64,000 nt of DNA, from contig JBAZOO010000017.1 of NCBI GenBank assembly GCA_041648735.1, forward strand, positions 10,387 to 74,386. Reading direction: 5' to 3'. Shown here one piece after another: positions 33,707 to 42,674 of this stretch. The position numbers and the translations under genes are program-made. A model generated the notes under the pieces. The model did not search any database. It worked only from the letters and a program-made list of their open reading frames with translations, and was not told the DNA's origin. Source of the stretch: JBAZOO01 sp041648735 (GTDB lineage: Bacteria > Verrucomicrobiota > Lentisphaeria > Oligosphaerales > CAITYL01). Within the stretch, counting starts at the first letter, position 1; every line of letters starts with the position of its first letter.

Positions 33707-34861
33707 CTACGGCGGCGCCGCCGCCAGCGGCAGCGGCCGGATGGTGACCAGGGTGATCTCCGCCGTCGTGCCAAAGCGCACCGGCAATCCCCAACTCCCC
33801 GTGCCCGGCGAGACATAGAGCCTCAGCCCCTCCGGCAAGGCGTGGAGACGTCCTTCCAAATAGGGGAAAAAGGGACGGAGACAGCGGTCAAACGGGAAGA
33901 CCTGCCCGCCATGCGTGTGCCCGGAAAGCTGCAAGTCCGCCCGCTCCCGGGCGGCGGCGGAGACCTCCGGCCGGTGCTTGAGCAGGATCACATAGCGGAA
34001 GCCGCGCCGCTCCGGCAGCAGCAGCGTCTCGGCGGAGACCGGGCTCGCGGCCAGCAGATCCGCCTGGGGGTCGTCCACCCCGACGACCTGCCAGGCATCG
34101 CCCACCGGCTCCACGCGGTTGCGCAGCGCCGTGAACCCCGCCAGGCGCAGCAGTTCCAGGGTTTGGTCAAGGCCGGGATAGACTTCGTGGTTGCCGACCA
34201 CGGCGAACTTGCCCAGTGGCGGGTTCAGCCGGGCGAACGGCGCCACCATTTCCCGCACCGGCGGCTCGGTGGCATCCACGAAGTCGCCGGCGCAGAGGAT
34301 CAAGTCCGGCTGGAGTTCCGCCAGGCGCCGCGCCACTTCCTCCGCCCGGCCGGGGAGGCTGGTCAGGCCAAGATGCAGATCCGCGACCAGCGCCAGGCGC
34401 AGCGGCGGGGCATCGAAGGACAGGCGGTCGGAGAGGACTTCCACCTCGCGCACCGCCAGCAGCCGCCCCTGCGCCAACCCGCAAAGCAGGGCGGTGACGG
34501 CCAGCAGCCAGCACAGGCCGGCCTGCACCGCCGCCGGCAGCCAGCGCCCACGCCAGGCCGGGATCAGCCCGGCCAGCGGCCGGGTCGCCAGCCACGCCAG
34601 GTCGAACCCGAGATGGAGGAAGAAGAGCCAGAAGAGGAGGAACAGCCAGCCGTCAGCCAGGTGCGCCCCGACGCGGAGCAGCGGGAAGGGCAGCCCCGCC
34701 CCGAACCGCTGCAGGGCCGGCATCAGCACGACCAGCGCCGCCACCGCGGCGGCCGCCGTCCGGAAGCGCCAGCCCGGCCCGACCGCCCGCCGGAGGTGGC
34801 AGAGGACGTAGGCCGAGAGCAGCCCCACCACCCCGAAATAAGTCAACACGAAAATCGTCAC
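33707..34861 (-). CDS. Membrane-anchored metallophosphoesterase
   Basis: The 384-residue protein has four to five N-terminal membrane helices (to about residue 130) followed by a calcineurin-like phosphoesterase domain. The metal-binding motifs are in order: DLHLG (D-x-H), GDFVD (GD-x2-D), GNHE, and GHTHGGQ. This is the YkuE/YaeI-like branch, thought to act on lipid or cell-wall phosphoesters at the membrane. I choose the GTG at 34861-34859 because it overlaps the stop of the HNH gene (GTGA) and the first helix starts right away. Convergent with no gene; the NYN gene lies downstream on the same strand. Confidence 0.88.
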   Translation of the reverse strand: MTIFVLTYFGVVGLLSAYVLCHLRRAVGPGWRFRTAAAAVAALVVLMPALQRFGAGLPFPLLRVGAHLADGWLFLLFWLFFLHLGFDLAWLATRPLAGLIPAWRGRWLPAAVQAGLCWLLAVTALLCGLAQGRLLAVREVEVLSDRLSFDAPPLRLALVADLHLGLTSLPGRAEEVARRLAELQPDLILCAGDFVDATEPPVREMVAPFARLNPPLGKFAVVGNHEVYPGLDQTLELLRLAGFTALRNRVEPVGDAWQVVGVDDPQADLLAASPVSAETLLLPERRGFRYVILLKHRPEVSAAARERADLQLSGHTHGGQVFPFDRCLRPFFPYLEGRLHALPEGLRLYVSPGTGSWGLPVRFGTTAEITLVTIRPLPLAAAPP

Positions 34862-35190
34862 GTGGTCTCCCGCCCCACCTTGGCCAGGTGGTCGAGGTAT
34901 TCCCGCCACTCCACCGGCAAGAGGTGCTTCTTCTTGCTGTTGCACGCCTTGCAGGCGGGGACCACGTTGCCCTTCGTCGAACAACCGCCGCGGATGATGG
35001 GCACCACATGGTCCATCGTCAGCTCCTTCGGCGGCACGCGGCGCCGGCAATAATGGCATTGGCCGCGGCCAAGCTGGTTCTTCCACCAGGGGGAGTTGCG
35101 CAGTTCGCGGGCACGGGCCTTCTCCCGGCGCACATGCTCCTCATCCGCCGTGTCGAAAAAAGAGAGGTCGTGGGATTCGCTGTCGATCAT
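34858..35190 (-). CDS. HNH endonuclease
   Basis: The 110-residue protein (from the MIDSESHD start) contains a zinc-ribbon HNH domain: CHYCRRR, then TMDHVVPIIRGG with the DH catalytic pair, and GNVVPACKACNSKK with the second cysteine pair and the Asn and final Lys region. Stand-alone HNH proteins of this type (restriction-like or repair nucleases) are widespread in anaerobes. The start is uncertain: an ATG four codons upstream (35202) is possible, but an AAGGA there touches it directly. The gene overlaps the metallophosphoesterase start, suggesting a two-gene operon, and is divergent from rdgB. Confidence 0.85.
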   Translation of the reverse strand: MIDSESHDLSFFDTADEEHVRREKARARELRNSPWWKNQLGRGQCHYCRRRVPPKELTMDHVVPIIRGGCSTKGNVVPACKACNSKKKHLLPVEWREYLDHLAKVGRETT

Positions 35191-35288
35191 CCGCCAGTCC
35201 ATTCCTTGGCCACAACATAATGCGCCAGCCGCCGGTGGCTTTATAGTTGCCGCCGAAACCTTCGGCATCCGCTCCAACCGGCATCCCC

Positions 35289-35897
35289 ATGCGCATCCTG
35301 GCGGCCACCAACAACGCCCACAAGCTCACGGAGCTGCGGGCGATCCTCGCCCCGCACGGCATCACCGTCCTCGGCCTGCACGAGGCCGGCGTCACCCTGG
35401 AGGTCGAGGAGGATGGCGAAACCTTTGCCGCCAACGCCATCAAGAAGGCGCACGCCGGGGCCGCCGCCGCCGGCCTGCCGGTGCTGGCGGACGACTCCGG
35501 GCTGGAGGTCGCCGCGCTTGGCGGCGCCCCCGGCGTGCGCTCGGCACGCTATGCGGGCGGCGGCGCCGGCGGCGCCGGCGACGCCGCCAACCTGCGCAAA
35601 CTGCTCACGGAGATGCGGGACGTGGCGGACCGCCGCGCCCGCTTCGTCTGCGTCATCGCCGTCGCGGCGCCCGGCGGCCGCCTCCTCGGCACCGCCGAAG
35701 GGGAAGTCCGCGGCCAGCTTTGCCGGGCGCCCCGCGGCCACGGCGGCTTCGGCTACGACCCGGCCTTCATTCCGGACGGCTTCGCCGAAACCTTCGCCGA
35801 ACTCCCGGCGGCAACCAAGAACCGCCTCAGCCACCGCGCCAATGCCCTGCGCGCCGCCCTGGCCGCGGGGCTGTTCGCCACCCTGCCGCGCGGCTGA
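35289..35897 (+). CDS. rdgB: dITP/XTP pyrophosphatase (HAM1 family)
   Basis: RdgB hydrolyses non-canonical purine triphosphates such as dITP and XTP to monophosphates, protecting DNA. The 202-residue enzyme has the family start ILAATNNAHKLTELRAIL, the metal site DDSGLEVAALGGAPGVRSARYAG, GHGGFGYDPAFIPDG and the C-terminal SHRANALRA motif. The ATG at 35289 starts at the first strand. It is divergent from the HNH gene by roughly 100 bp. Confidence 0.95.
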   Translation: MRILAATNNAHKLTELRAILAPHGITVLGLHEAGVTLEVEEDGETFAANAIKKAHAGAAAAGLPVLADDSGLEVAALGGAPGVRSARYAGGGAGGAGDAANLRKLLTEMRDVADRRARFVCVIAVAAPGGRLLGTAEGEVRGQLCRAPRGHGGFGYDPAFIPDGFAETFAELPAATKNRLSHRANALRAALAAGLFATLPRG

Positions 35898-35914
35898 CGC
35901 CGCCGGAGCCGCCG

Positions 35915-36703
35915 TCAGCCGCCCCGGAGACGCTTGGGCAGCCAAAGCGGGATTTCCGCTGCGGGGATGCCGGAAGCCTGGATGAGCTTGCGCTGGTAGT
36001 CCAGGTTGCCAATCTCCTCCACGGCATGGGAATCGGAGCCGACCGCCACGGGCACCCCGGCCGCCACGCACGCTTTCAGCAGCTCCAAGTCGGCGGGGAT
36101 GACCATGTGGGCGTTGATCTCCAGGGCCACGCCGAACCGCCGCGCCTTTTCCACCAGGTGGCGCAGCAGCTCGTCCGTCACCGGCAGTCCGGCATTGCGG
36201 TGGAGCCAGCGGAAGGGGTGGCCGAGGATGTCGATGCCGGAGCACATGAGCGCCTCGGTGTGTTCCCACCATTTGGAAAGGATGGCGACGGGATGCAGGC
36301 CAGGCTCCTCCAGGTGCGGCAGGAAATGGACGCTGCCGATGAGCACGTCCAAGCGGCCGCGGAAGCACGGATCGAAGGTGAGCCGGCCATCGGGCAGCAG
36401 TTCGACTTCCAGGCCGGTGCATAGCCCCTGCGCCCGGCAGCCTTCAATGCGGCGCAGGTGTTCCTCGAGCCGGCGGTTGCCGAAGGCCAGATGCCGGTCG
36501 AACAGCGCGGGGTCGCGCATGTACTCCGCGGCAAACGCCTCCTCGCGGGTCGGCGAATAGATGGCGAAGCCATGGTTGGTGATGGCGATGCCGGTCAAGT
36601 CAGCGCCCCTGGCCAAGGCCGCCAGGTAGGTCGCCTCAGTGATGCCGGGCGCGCAGCAGTAGCTCAAGTCGGACGTATGGGCATGGCAATCGAACAAGCG
36701 CAT
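35915..36703 (-). CDS. PHP-domain phosphoesterase
   Basis: The 262-residue protein starts MRLFDCHAHTSDLSYC, the H-x-H metal motif of PHP enzymes, and continues with AITNHGFAIYSP, GLEVELLPDG, HFLPHLEEPG, DILGHPFRWLHRN and VAVGSDSHAVEEIGN, which supply the further metal ligands. It resembles YcdX-type or histidinol-phosphatase-like PHP phosphatases of about 250-270 residues. The substrate cannot be assigned. The first residues are MRLFDCHA with the ATG at 36701-36703. It converges on rdgB 17 bp away; rpsT lies upstream on the same strand. Confidence 0.85.
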   Translation of the reverse strand: MRLFDCHAHTSDLSYCCAPGITEATYLAALARGADLTGIAITNHGFAIYSPTREEAFAAEYMRDPALFDRHLAFGNRRLEEHLRRIEGCRAQGLCTGLEVELLPDGRLTFDPCFRGRLDVLIGSVHFLPHLEEPGLHPVAILSKWWEHTEALMCSGIDILGHPFRWLHRNAGLPVTDELLRHLVEKARRFGVALEINAHMVIPADLELLKACVAAGVPVAVGSDSHAVEEIGNLDYQRKLIQASGIPAAEIPLWLPKRLRGG

Positions 36704-36731
36704 GGAACCGCCGCCAGGATCCGAAACGGAA

Positions 36732-36757
36732 CAGGCGCACCCGGTAAAGTGCGCCTG
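36732..36757 (-). terminator. Probable rpsT terminator
   Basis: CAGGCGCA and TGCGCCTG form a perfect 8-bp stem with a 10-base loop between rpsT and the PHP gene. On the minus strand it is followed by TTCCGTTTCGG, a weak U-rich tail. Confidence 0.45.
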
Positions 36758-36818
36758 CTGAGGGAGAGTTGGGATCCCGCCGGCATCCCTGCCGCCGGAA
36801 TTCCCGCGGCACCGACGC

Positions 36819-37094
36819 TCAGGCGCCCGCCGGCGTCAACGCCTGCAGCTTCGCGGTCAGCCGCGCCTTCTTGCGGTCCGCCTTGTTCTTGTGGATCGTG
36901 CCGCCCTTGGCCGCCCGGTCATACGCCGAGAAGCATTCACCCAGCGCCGCCTTGGCGCCCGCGGCGTCGCCGCCCGCGACCAGGGCGAGGAACTTCTTCT
37001 CTTCGGTGCGGCAGATGGACTTGCGGACGCGGTTGCGGAGGTGGCGCTTGGCGCTGCTGCGCAGGCGTTTGGCGGCGGAGCGAGTGGTCGGCAT
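36819..37094 (-). CDS. rpsT: 30S ribosomal protein S20
   Basis: S20 binds 16S rRNA in the small subunit. The 91-residue, Lys/Arg/Ala-rich helical protein has the family pattern SAAKRLRSSAKRHLRNRVRKSICRT near the N-terminus, a DAAGAKAALGECFSAYDRAAKGG centre and the conserved end IHKNKADRKKARLTAKLQAL. The ATG at 37092-37094 has a GAGGGA ribosome-binding site seven bases upstream. Gene order with no other ribosomal genes is normal for rpsT, which is usually monocistronic. Confidence 0.95.
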   Translation of the reverse strand: MPTTRSAAKRLRSSAKRHLRNRVRKSICRTEEKKFLALVAGGDAAGAKAALGECFSAYDRAAKGGTIHKNKADRKKARLTAKLQALTPAGA

Positions 37095-37416
37095 GATGAT
37101 CCCTCTACGGTCGAATTGAGCCTGGGCTGCCACGCCGCCACCGGGAAGTGCCGCTCCCGCGGCCGGCGTGCAAAAGGTGGACACCAGTCAAAGAAACAAG
37201 GTGCGTAATATGATCGTGCCCGGACACAAGTCAAACGCCGCAAGGCCTCCCGCCGCCCCCTCGGCCCCGCCAACCGTAGCCACGGCGGCCAGAAAAAAAG
37301 CGCCGGTGGGAGTGGCCGGCCCGGAAGTTTGATGGTAAATTAGCGTTTCGACCGGTTTGGGATGCTGGTCTCCCCGGCCGTCCTTCCACGCTTTTGGCCA
37401 ATCTTGCTTAATTGAG
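37095..37416. other. Intergenic region between rpsT and the repeat protein
   Basis: About 320 bp between divergent genes. It includes the rpsT leader and an AT-rich patch at 37320-37345 (TTTGATGGTAAATTAGCG) that probably carries the promoter of the downstream plus-strand gene. I see no additional gene. Confidence 0.4.
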
Positions 37417-38697
37417 ATGAACATGAAGCTTCCACGGTTGCCCTTGGCATCCAGTCTGTTCGCCGCCTTGTCCCTGGCCGTCGGCGCCGCCGCCATTGCG
37501 GCTCCACCGGCACCGGCCGCGCCGCCAATGCCAACAGCGGCGGCGGCAGCCGCCCGCCCCCGGATCTCCCCGGAGCTGGCCCGCCGCGGCGAAGCGGCGT
37601 TGGCGAAGGGGGCCGCCTTCCTGCTGGCCAAGCAACTGCCGAACGGCTCCTGGCTGATGAACCCAGCGACCACCGCCCTCAATTGCCTGGCGTTGAGCTT
37701 GGCGCCGACCCGGGAGACGCCGGCGGTGCAGACGGCGATCAACCGCGGCCTCGACTTCGTGGCCGCCAACGCCCAGCCGGACGGCTCGATCTACAACCGC
37801 GAGCTGGAGGAGTACCCCAACTATTCCACCGCCATCAGCACCTCCGCCCTGGTCCTGATCAACCGCCCCCAGGACGAAAAGGTGATCCGGGCCGCCCGCC
37901 AGTTCCTGCTGGGCAGCCAGTTCCAGGACGCGGCCCACGATGGCACCGCCTTTGGCGGCATCGGCTACGGCAAGGCCAAGCGCCCCGACCTCTCCAACAC
38001 CCAATGGGCACTGGAGGCGTTGTACCTGACCGACCACCTGGACCGGGAGCCGCACTCCAACGACCCCGCCAAGGCCCGCCAGGCCGACCTCGCCTGGGAA
38101 CGGGCCGTCCAGTTCCTTGGCCAGTGCCAGAACCTGCCCGCGGTCAACAAGCAGGCGTGGGTCGCAGCCGACCCCGACAACCGCGGCGGCTTCGTCTATC
38201 TGCCGGGTGAAAGCAAGGCCGGCAAGCTCACCAAGGCGGGCACCGCCTCGGAGGAGACCCATGCCACTGACGAGGGCGACACCCTGCGCAGCTATGGGAG
38301 CATGACCTATGCCGGGCTGAAGAGCATGATCTATGCCCGGCTGGGCCCGGACGACCCGCGCGTCAAGGCCGCCTTCGCCTGGCTGGGCCAGCGCTACAGC
38401 TTCGCGGAAAACCCCGGCATGGGCACGGCCGGCCTCTACTACTATTACCACACCGCGGCCAAGGCGCTCGCCGCCACTGGGCGGGAGACGATCACCTTGG
38501 CCGACGGCTCCACCCGCCACTGGCGCAACGACTTGGCCGAAGCCCTCCTCGCCCGCCAGAAGCCGGACGGCTCCTGGGCAAACGAGAACGCGCGCTGGTG
38601 GGAATCCCTGCCGGAGCTGACCACCGGCTACAGCCTGATCGCCCTCGGCATCACCCTCGACCGCGCCCCCCAGTTCCTGGGGGAGGCCCCCCGCTGA
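37417..38697 (+). CDS. Secreted prenyltransferase/squalene-cyclase-like repeat protein
   Basis: The 426-residue protein starts with a signal peptide (MNMKLPRLPLASSLFAALS, cleavage probably after AIAA near residue 28) and then folds as alpha-alpha toroid repeats of the squalene oxidase/prenyltransferase kind. QW-like repeats are visible: QLPNGSWLMNP, QPDGSIYN, LLGSQF, and QKPDGSWANENARWWES. It lacks the DxDD motif of true squalene-hopene cyclases, so it is probably a non-enzymatic or glycan-related envelope protein, a type frequent in planctomycetes. It lies 21 bp upstream of a membrane protein gene, likely in one operon with it and the DegT aminotransferase. Confidence 0.82.
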   Translation: MNMKLPRLPLASSLFAALSLAVGAAAIAAPPAPAAPPMPTAAAAAARPRISPELARRGEAALAKGAAFLLAKQLPNGSWLMNPATTALNCLALSLAPTRETPAVQTAINRGLDFVAANAQPDGSIYNRELEEYPNYSTAISTSALVLINRPQDEKVIRAARQFLLGSQFQDAAHDGTAFGGIGYGKAKRPDLSNTQWALEALYLTDHLDREPHSNDPAKARQADLAWERAVQFLGQCQNLPAVNKQAWVAADPDNRGGFVYLPGESKAGKLTKAGTASEETHATDEGDTLRSYGSMTYAGLKSMIYARLGPDDPRVKAAFAWLGQRYSFAENPGMGTAGLYYYYHTAAKALAATGRETITLADGSTRHWRNDLAEALLARQKPDGSWANENARWWESLPELTTGYSLIALGITLDRAPQFLGEAPR

Positions 38698-38718
38698 TCC
38701 CCCGCCCCGAGACACCTT

Positions 38719-39732
38719 ATGCTTCTTGAATTGGCCTGGTTCTGCTACGCGTCCCTCCGGCAAGTCTACACTTGGCAGGAGCACGAGCACACCCCCATGG
38801 GCTGGGCGGGGCTGTTCCTGTTCATGGGGATGCCCGTCATCCTCTTCATCCTTGGCCGCAACGCCATGCGCCGCAAGAGCCGGCAGATGCCCCGGCGCCG
38901 CAAGTGGCTGCTCGTCGGCGCCCTCCCGATCATGGCCCTGGCCGGCATGGTCTGCGTCGTCTTCGGCACCCACCTGCGGCGGCGGCCGATGGAAATCGGC
39001 ATCCGGGTGCCCGGCGTGCAAATCGTGGAGGGCAAGGGGCCGCTGAAGGCATCTTATGGCCTGTTGGTGCTCATTGGCGGCTACGGCGCCGAATCGCCGA
39101 TGCTGAGCGAACCGCCCCGCTTCCGGGAGGCGGACGCCAGCTCCGCCGCAACGCTCCGGGATCCGTTCCTCAGCCAGTTCCGCCATCGCCTGATCATCCA
39201 TCCCCAGGGCGGCCTGGGCTGGCCCGACTGGGAACCGGCCAGCCGCATCGGCAGCGCGCTGAACGGCTACATCGAACGGCGCCGGCGGGAATTGGGGGTG
39301 GACGCCTTCCCCGCCGTCGTGGTCGCCCATTCCCGCGGCACCCAAATCGCGGAAGCCACCCCCCTCTTCCGCCAGCCGGACTGGCTCCGCATCGCCGTCT
39401 CGCCGCCCGCCGGTGTCCATGCCGTCTCCCGCCTCTTCGCCCCCTTCAGCCCGGAAATCACGGAAATCCACAACCTCGGCCAGGAAAAGCTCAAGGCCCG
39501 CCTGGCGAACCCCGTCGCCCCGGAACACTTCCCCTGGAATGCCGTCTACCAGGCGCGCGGCTGGGACTACGTCGTGGAACGCTTTCCCCTCCAAGCCGGC
39601 CTGCCCCTCCGCAACAGCTTGCCGATGGGAGGCCATGTCCTGCCGTACCGCTACGGCGGCAGCTCCCTCTGGCGCGACATCCAGCGCGAACTGGAAAACG
39701 ACGCGCCCTACGGCGCCACGCCCAAAAAATGA
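38719..39732 (+). CDS. Membrane protein with alpha/beta-hydrolase-like domain
   Basis: The 337-residue protein has two or three N-terminal membrane helices (about 26-45 and 65-85) and a soluble domain. In the latter FPAVVVAHSRGTQIAEA resembles the nucleophile elbow of alpha/beta hydrolases (H-S-R-G, with Ser in place of the G-x-S-x-G pattern), and a late GGHVLPYRYGG histidine could be the catalytic one. The match is loose, so the function is open. Its stop overlaps the start of the DegT gene by 4 bp (ATGA), and it lies 21 bp after the repeat protein, so the three form an operon that may work at the cell envelope. Confidence 0.7.
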   Translation: MLLELAWFCYASLRQVYTWQEHEHTPMGWAGLFLFMGMPVILFILGRNAMRRKSRQMPRRRKWLLVGALPIMALAGMVCVVFGTHLRRRPMEIGIRVPGVQIVEGKGPLKASYGLLVLIGGYGAESPMLSEPPRFREADASSAATLRDPFLSQFRHRLIIHPQGGLGWPDWEPASRIGSALNGYIERRRRELGVDAFPAVVVAHSRGTQIAEATPLFRQPDWLRIAVSPPAGVHAVSRLFAPFSPEITEIHNLGQEKLKARLANPVAPEHFPWNAVYQARGWDYVVERFPLQAGLPLRNSLPMGGHVLPYRYGGSSLWRDIQRELENDAPYGATPKK

Positions 39733-41039
39733 GCACCCCCAGCCACCCCCAGCCGCCCCCCATGCGCATCCCGTGGACTGCCGTCGGGGAGACCGCCTCC
39801 CCGGAGGATCTCGCCACGCTGGTGCGCTTCCTCCTCCCCCCCGCCGCCGGCCACCAGGCCGAGTATGAGGCGGCCGCCGCCCGGCTCGAGGCCGCACTGG
39901 CGGAATTGGCGGCCCACGCGACCGCCCCCGCCCAGCTCACCCTCGGCCCCCATGTCCGCCGCCTGGAGGCGGAGGCCCGACGGCTCTTCGGTGTCCGCCA
40001 CGCCTGTTTCCTGACCAATGCGACCGCCGGACTCGAAATCGCCCACCAGCTCATCGGCCTCCAGCCGGGCGACGAGGTGATCGTCCCGCCCCTGACCTTC
40101 ATCGCGACCATGGCCTACCCGTTGGGCGTCGGCGCCAAGGTGGTCTTCGCCGACGTCGACCCGCACACCCTGAACCTCGATCCGGCCGACGTCGAACGCA
40201 AGCTGACCCCGCGCACCCGCGCCGTCATCCCCGTCCACCTCGGCGGTTGGCCGGTGGCGATGGCGCCGCTGATGGAGCTGTCGCGCCGGCACGGCTTCTA
40301 CGTGATCGAAGACGCCGCCCACGCCATCGGCGGCCGCTACCAGGGGCGCCCCCTCGGCACCATTGGCCACTTTGGCGCCTTCAGCTTCCACCAGGTGAAG
40401 AACATCACCAGCTTCGGCGAGGGCGGACTGCTGCTCTCCAACGAGGCCGTCGCGGCCCAATTCCCCCAGGCCCGCTACCTCGGCATCGACCCCGCGCGCC
40501 AGGCCGCCGGCTGGATCTACGACGTCACCGGCGTCACCTCCCTGCGCGGCCACGCCGTCCAGCCCGGCAACCATTCCGCCACCGAGATCGCCGCCCTCGG
40601 CCTGCTCTGCCAGCTCGAACGGCTCCCCGCCATCCTCGCCCGCCGGCGGGCCATGGCCGCGCGCCTCACCCGCCGCCTCGGCGGCGTCCCCGGCCTGCGG
40701 CCGCAACGGCTGGACACGGCCGACTGCCAAGGCACCTTCATGGTCTACCAGATCCAGGTCGAACCGGACGTGCTCGGCCAGGATGTCCAGGCGCTCAAGC
40801 GCAAGCTCACGGCACGCGGCATCGCCCAGATCCCGCAATACGTGCCCCTCTACCACTACGAGATCCTGCGCCGGCTGGGCTACGATGCCGCCGCGGCGGC
40901 CGCCGCCTGCCCGGTCGCCGAAGAGGCCTACCGCCACCGCTTCACCCACCTCCCCCTCGGCGGGCTCACCGACGCCCAGCTCGACACGATGGCGGAGGCC
41001 GTGCTCGACGCCGTCGCCGAGATGAAGGCCGGACGCTGA
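39729..41039 (+). CDS. DegT/DnrJ/EryC1/StrS-family aminotransferase
   Basis: The 436-residue PLP enzyme has the family features: CFLTNATAGLEIAHQLIGLQPGDEVIVPPLTFIATMAYPL, VEDADHAI-like IEDAAHAIGGRYQGRPLGTIG, and the PLP-binding Lys in SFHQVKNITSFGEGG. These enzymes transaminate keto-sugars on nucleotide carriers for surface polysaccharides, or serve as dehydratases. The N-terminus carries about 60 extra residues before the core (a helix rich in Glu/Ala). The ATG at 39729 overlaps the previous stop; an ATG at 39762 is a shorter alternative. With the two genes upstream it suggests an envelope-glycan function. Confidence 0.9.
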   Translation: MSTPSHPQPPPMRIPWTAVGETASPEDLATLVRFLLPPAAGHQAEYEAAAARLEAALAELAAHATAPAQLTLGPHVRRLEAEARRLFGVRHACFLTNATAGLEIAHQLIGLQPGDEVIVPPLTFIATMAYPLGVGAKVVFADVDPHTLNLDPADVERKLTPRTRAVIPVHLGGWPVAMAPLMELSRRHGFYVIEDAAHAIGGRYQGRPLGTIGHFGAFSFHQVKNITSFGEGGLLLSNEAVAAQFPQARYLGIDPARQAAGWIYDVTGVTSLRGHAVQPGNHSATEIAALGLLCQLERLPAILARRRAMAARLTRRLGGVPGLRPQRLDTADCQGTFMVYQIQVEPDVLGQDVQALKRKLTARGIAQIPQYVPLYHYEILRRLGYDAAAAAAACPVAEEAYRHRFTHLPLGGLTDAQLDTMAEAVLDAVAEMKAGR

Positions 41040-41057
41040 TCATTGCCGCCGGCAGGG

Positions 41058-41085
41058 TTGCATTCGGCGGGTGCCGGAGTACAGT
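41058..41085 (+). promoter_or_regulatory. Promoter of tRNA-Arg
   Basis: TTGCAT (41058-41063), 16 bp, TACAGT (41080-41085). The tRNA begins 12 bases after the -10 box. Confidence 0.5.
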
Positions 41086-41093
41086 ATCTGCCG

Positions 41094-41173
<80 letters not shown>

Positions 41174-41335
41174 CCTCTCCCCCGCACCTCCCATCCCCGC
41201 CACCACGGCTGGGATTTTTTGTTGGCTTGGAGAAGGGCGGCCACCGGGCTATGGTATCCGCCGTCCGCCCTTGGCCGCATGGCCACGGGGGAGGACGCCC
41301 CCGCCACCGCCATGCGCCCCGGATCCGCCACCGCC

Positions 41336-42115
41336 ATGATCCCCTTCCATCCCTTGCCGCTTGCGCCCGCCGCCGCCACCACCACCGGCCCCTGGTTCCA
41401 GGAATTGATGGCCAACGGCGGCCCGATCATGTGGCTCATCCTCGGTTGCAGCCTGGCCGCCCTCTACTTGATCCTGGAACGGCTGCTGACCTACCACCGC
41501 GCCCGCATCGATGTGCCCGAGTTCCTCCTCGGCATCTTCAACACCTTGCGGCGCAACAACGCCGTCGAGGCGATCACCCTCTGCGACCATACCCCGGGGC
41601 CGGTCGCCCGCGTGCTCCGCTTCGCCATCCTCCACGCGGACCGGGACGAAGCGTCGCTGCGCCACGCCGTCGAGGAAGCCAGCCTGGGCGAAGTGCCGAT
41701 CCTGGAGCGCAACCTGAAGGCGCTGGCCACCATCGCCCACCTGGCGCCCATGCTCGGGCTGCTCGGCACCGTCCTCGGCATGATCGGCGCCTTCCAGGAA
41801 ATGCAGGGCGCCGGCGCCTACGTCAGCACCAGCCAGCTCGCCACCCACATCTGGAAGGCCCTCCTCACCGCCGCCGGCGGCATGGCCGTCGCCATCCCCT
41901 GCTATGCCTTCTACAACCTCCTCGTCAGCCGCGTCGAAAGCCTGACGCTGGACATGGAGAAGGCCGCCAGCGAAATGATCTACTTCCTCACCCACAACAA
42001 AATCCGGCTCGACGGCACCGCTCTCGCCCAAGCCCGGCTGGCGGATCCGTTCGCCGTCGAGGAAGAGGCCAAGGATGAAGAGGACAAGCCCGCGGCGGCG
42101 GAGAAGCCGCAATGA
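41336..42115 (+). CDS. exbB: ExbB/TolQ/MotA-type proton channel protein
   Basis: ExbB forms the pentameric inner-membrane proton channel that energises TonB-type transport. The 259-residue protein has a first membrane helix (GPIMWLILGCSLAALYLILERL), a cytoplasmic loop, and two further helices in IAHLAPMLGLLGTVLGMIGAFQEM and ALLTAAGGMAVAIPCYAFYNLLVSRV, which is the conserved MotA/TolQ/ExbB core. The start is uncertain: ATG 41336 is closest to the usual length, but in-frame ATGs at 41279 and 41312 exist and none has a clear ribosome-binding site. It is followed by exbD with an ATGA overlap. Confidence 0.9.
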   Translation: MIPFHPLPLAPAAATTTGPWFQELMANGGPIMWLILGCSLAALYLILERLLTYHRARIDVPEFLLGIFNTLRRNNAVEAITLCDHTPGPVARVLRFAILHADRDEASLRHAVEEASLGEVPILERNLKALATIAHLAPMLGLLGTVLGMIGAFQEMQGAGAYVSTSQLATHIWKALLTAAGGMAVAIPCYAFYNLLVSRVESLTLDMEKAASEMIYFLTHNKIRLDGTALAQARLADPFAVEEEAKDEEDKPAAAEKPQ

Positions 42116-42624
42116 GGCGGATCCGACCCAATGTCCGCCCCTTCGCCGGCCGGCTCGACCTGGTGCCGTTCCTCAACGTCATGTTCCTGCTGCTGATCTT
42201 CTTCGCCATCAGCAGCTCCTTCGTGTTCCACGCCGGCGTGCCGGTCGAACTCCCCGCCGTCGTCGCCCCCGAAATGCGGGCCACCGACAAGCTCGTGGTC
42301 ACCATCACCCGCGGCGAACAGCTTTTCTTCAATGACAAGCCGATCAGTTGGGAGGAGTTCGAGCGGGAGTTCCTCAACCTGGTCTATGACACCCGCAAGG
42401 AGGCCGCCATCCGCGCCGCCCGAACCGAGCCGGACCGCGCCCGGCCGGTCACCCTCCTGCTCCGGGCCGACCGCGAAGTGCCCTACAACCGGATCATGGC
42501 GGTCATCGCCGTGGCCCGCTCCCGCAACCTCAACGTCTTCCTCGCCACCGACGCCCGGCCGGCCCTCGGCGGCGGTGCCGTGCCCCCCGTCGCCCAGCCC
42601 CCCGCCGGCACCCCCGGGCCGTGA
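42112..42624 (+). CDS. exbD: ExbD/TolR-family protein
   Basis: ExbD partners ExbB in using the proton gradient. The 170-residue protein has a short cytoplasmic N-terminus, one membrane helix (VPFLNVMFLLLIFFAISSSFVF) and a periplasmic domain. The functionally critical helix residue normally an Asp (LVPFxDVxLxLL) is Asn-Val here (VPFLNVMFLLL), which is a notable deviation. The periplasmic domain shows the TolR-like pattern VPVELPA, LVVTITRGEQLFFNDKPIS and VTLLLRADREVPYNRIMAVIAVAR. It overlaps exbB by 4 bp and the next gene follows closely. Confidence 0.88.
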   Translation: MRRIRPNVRPFAGRLDLVPFLNVMFLLLIFFAISSSFVFHAGVPVELPAVVAPEMRATDKLVVTITRGEQLFFNDKPISWEEFEREFLNLVYDTRKEAAIRAARTEPDRARPVTLLLRADREVPYNRIMAVIAVARSRNLNVFLATDARPALGGGAVPPVAQPPAGTPGP

Positions 42625-42674
42625 CCGCCGCCGAAGCTCTTCCTCCCTTGGATTGTCATCCTCCGAGCGCTCCC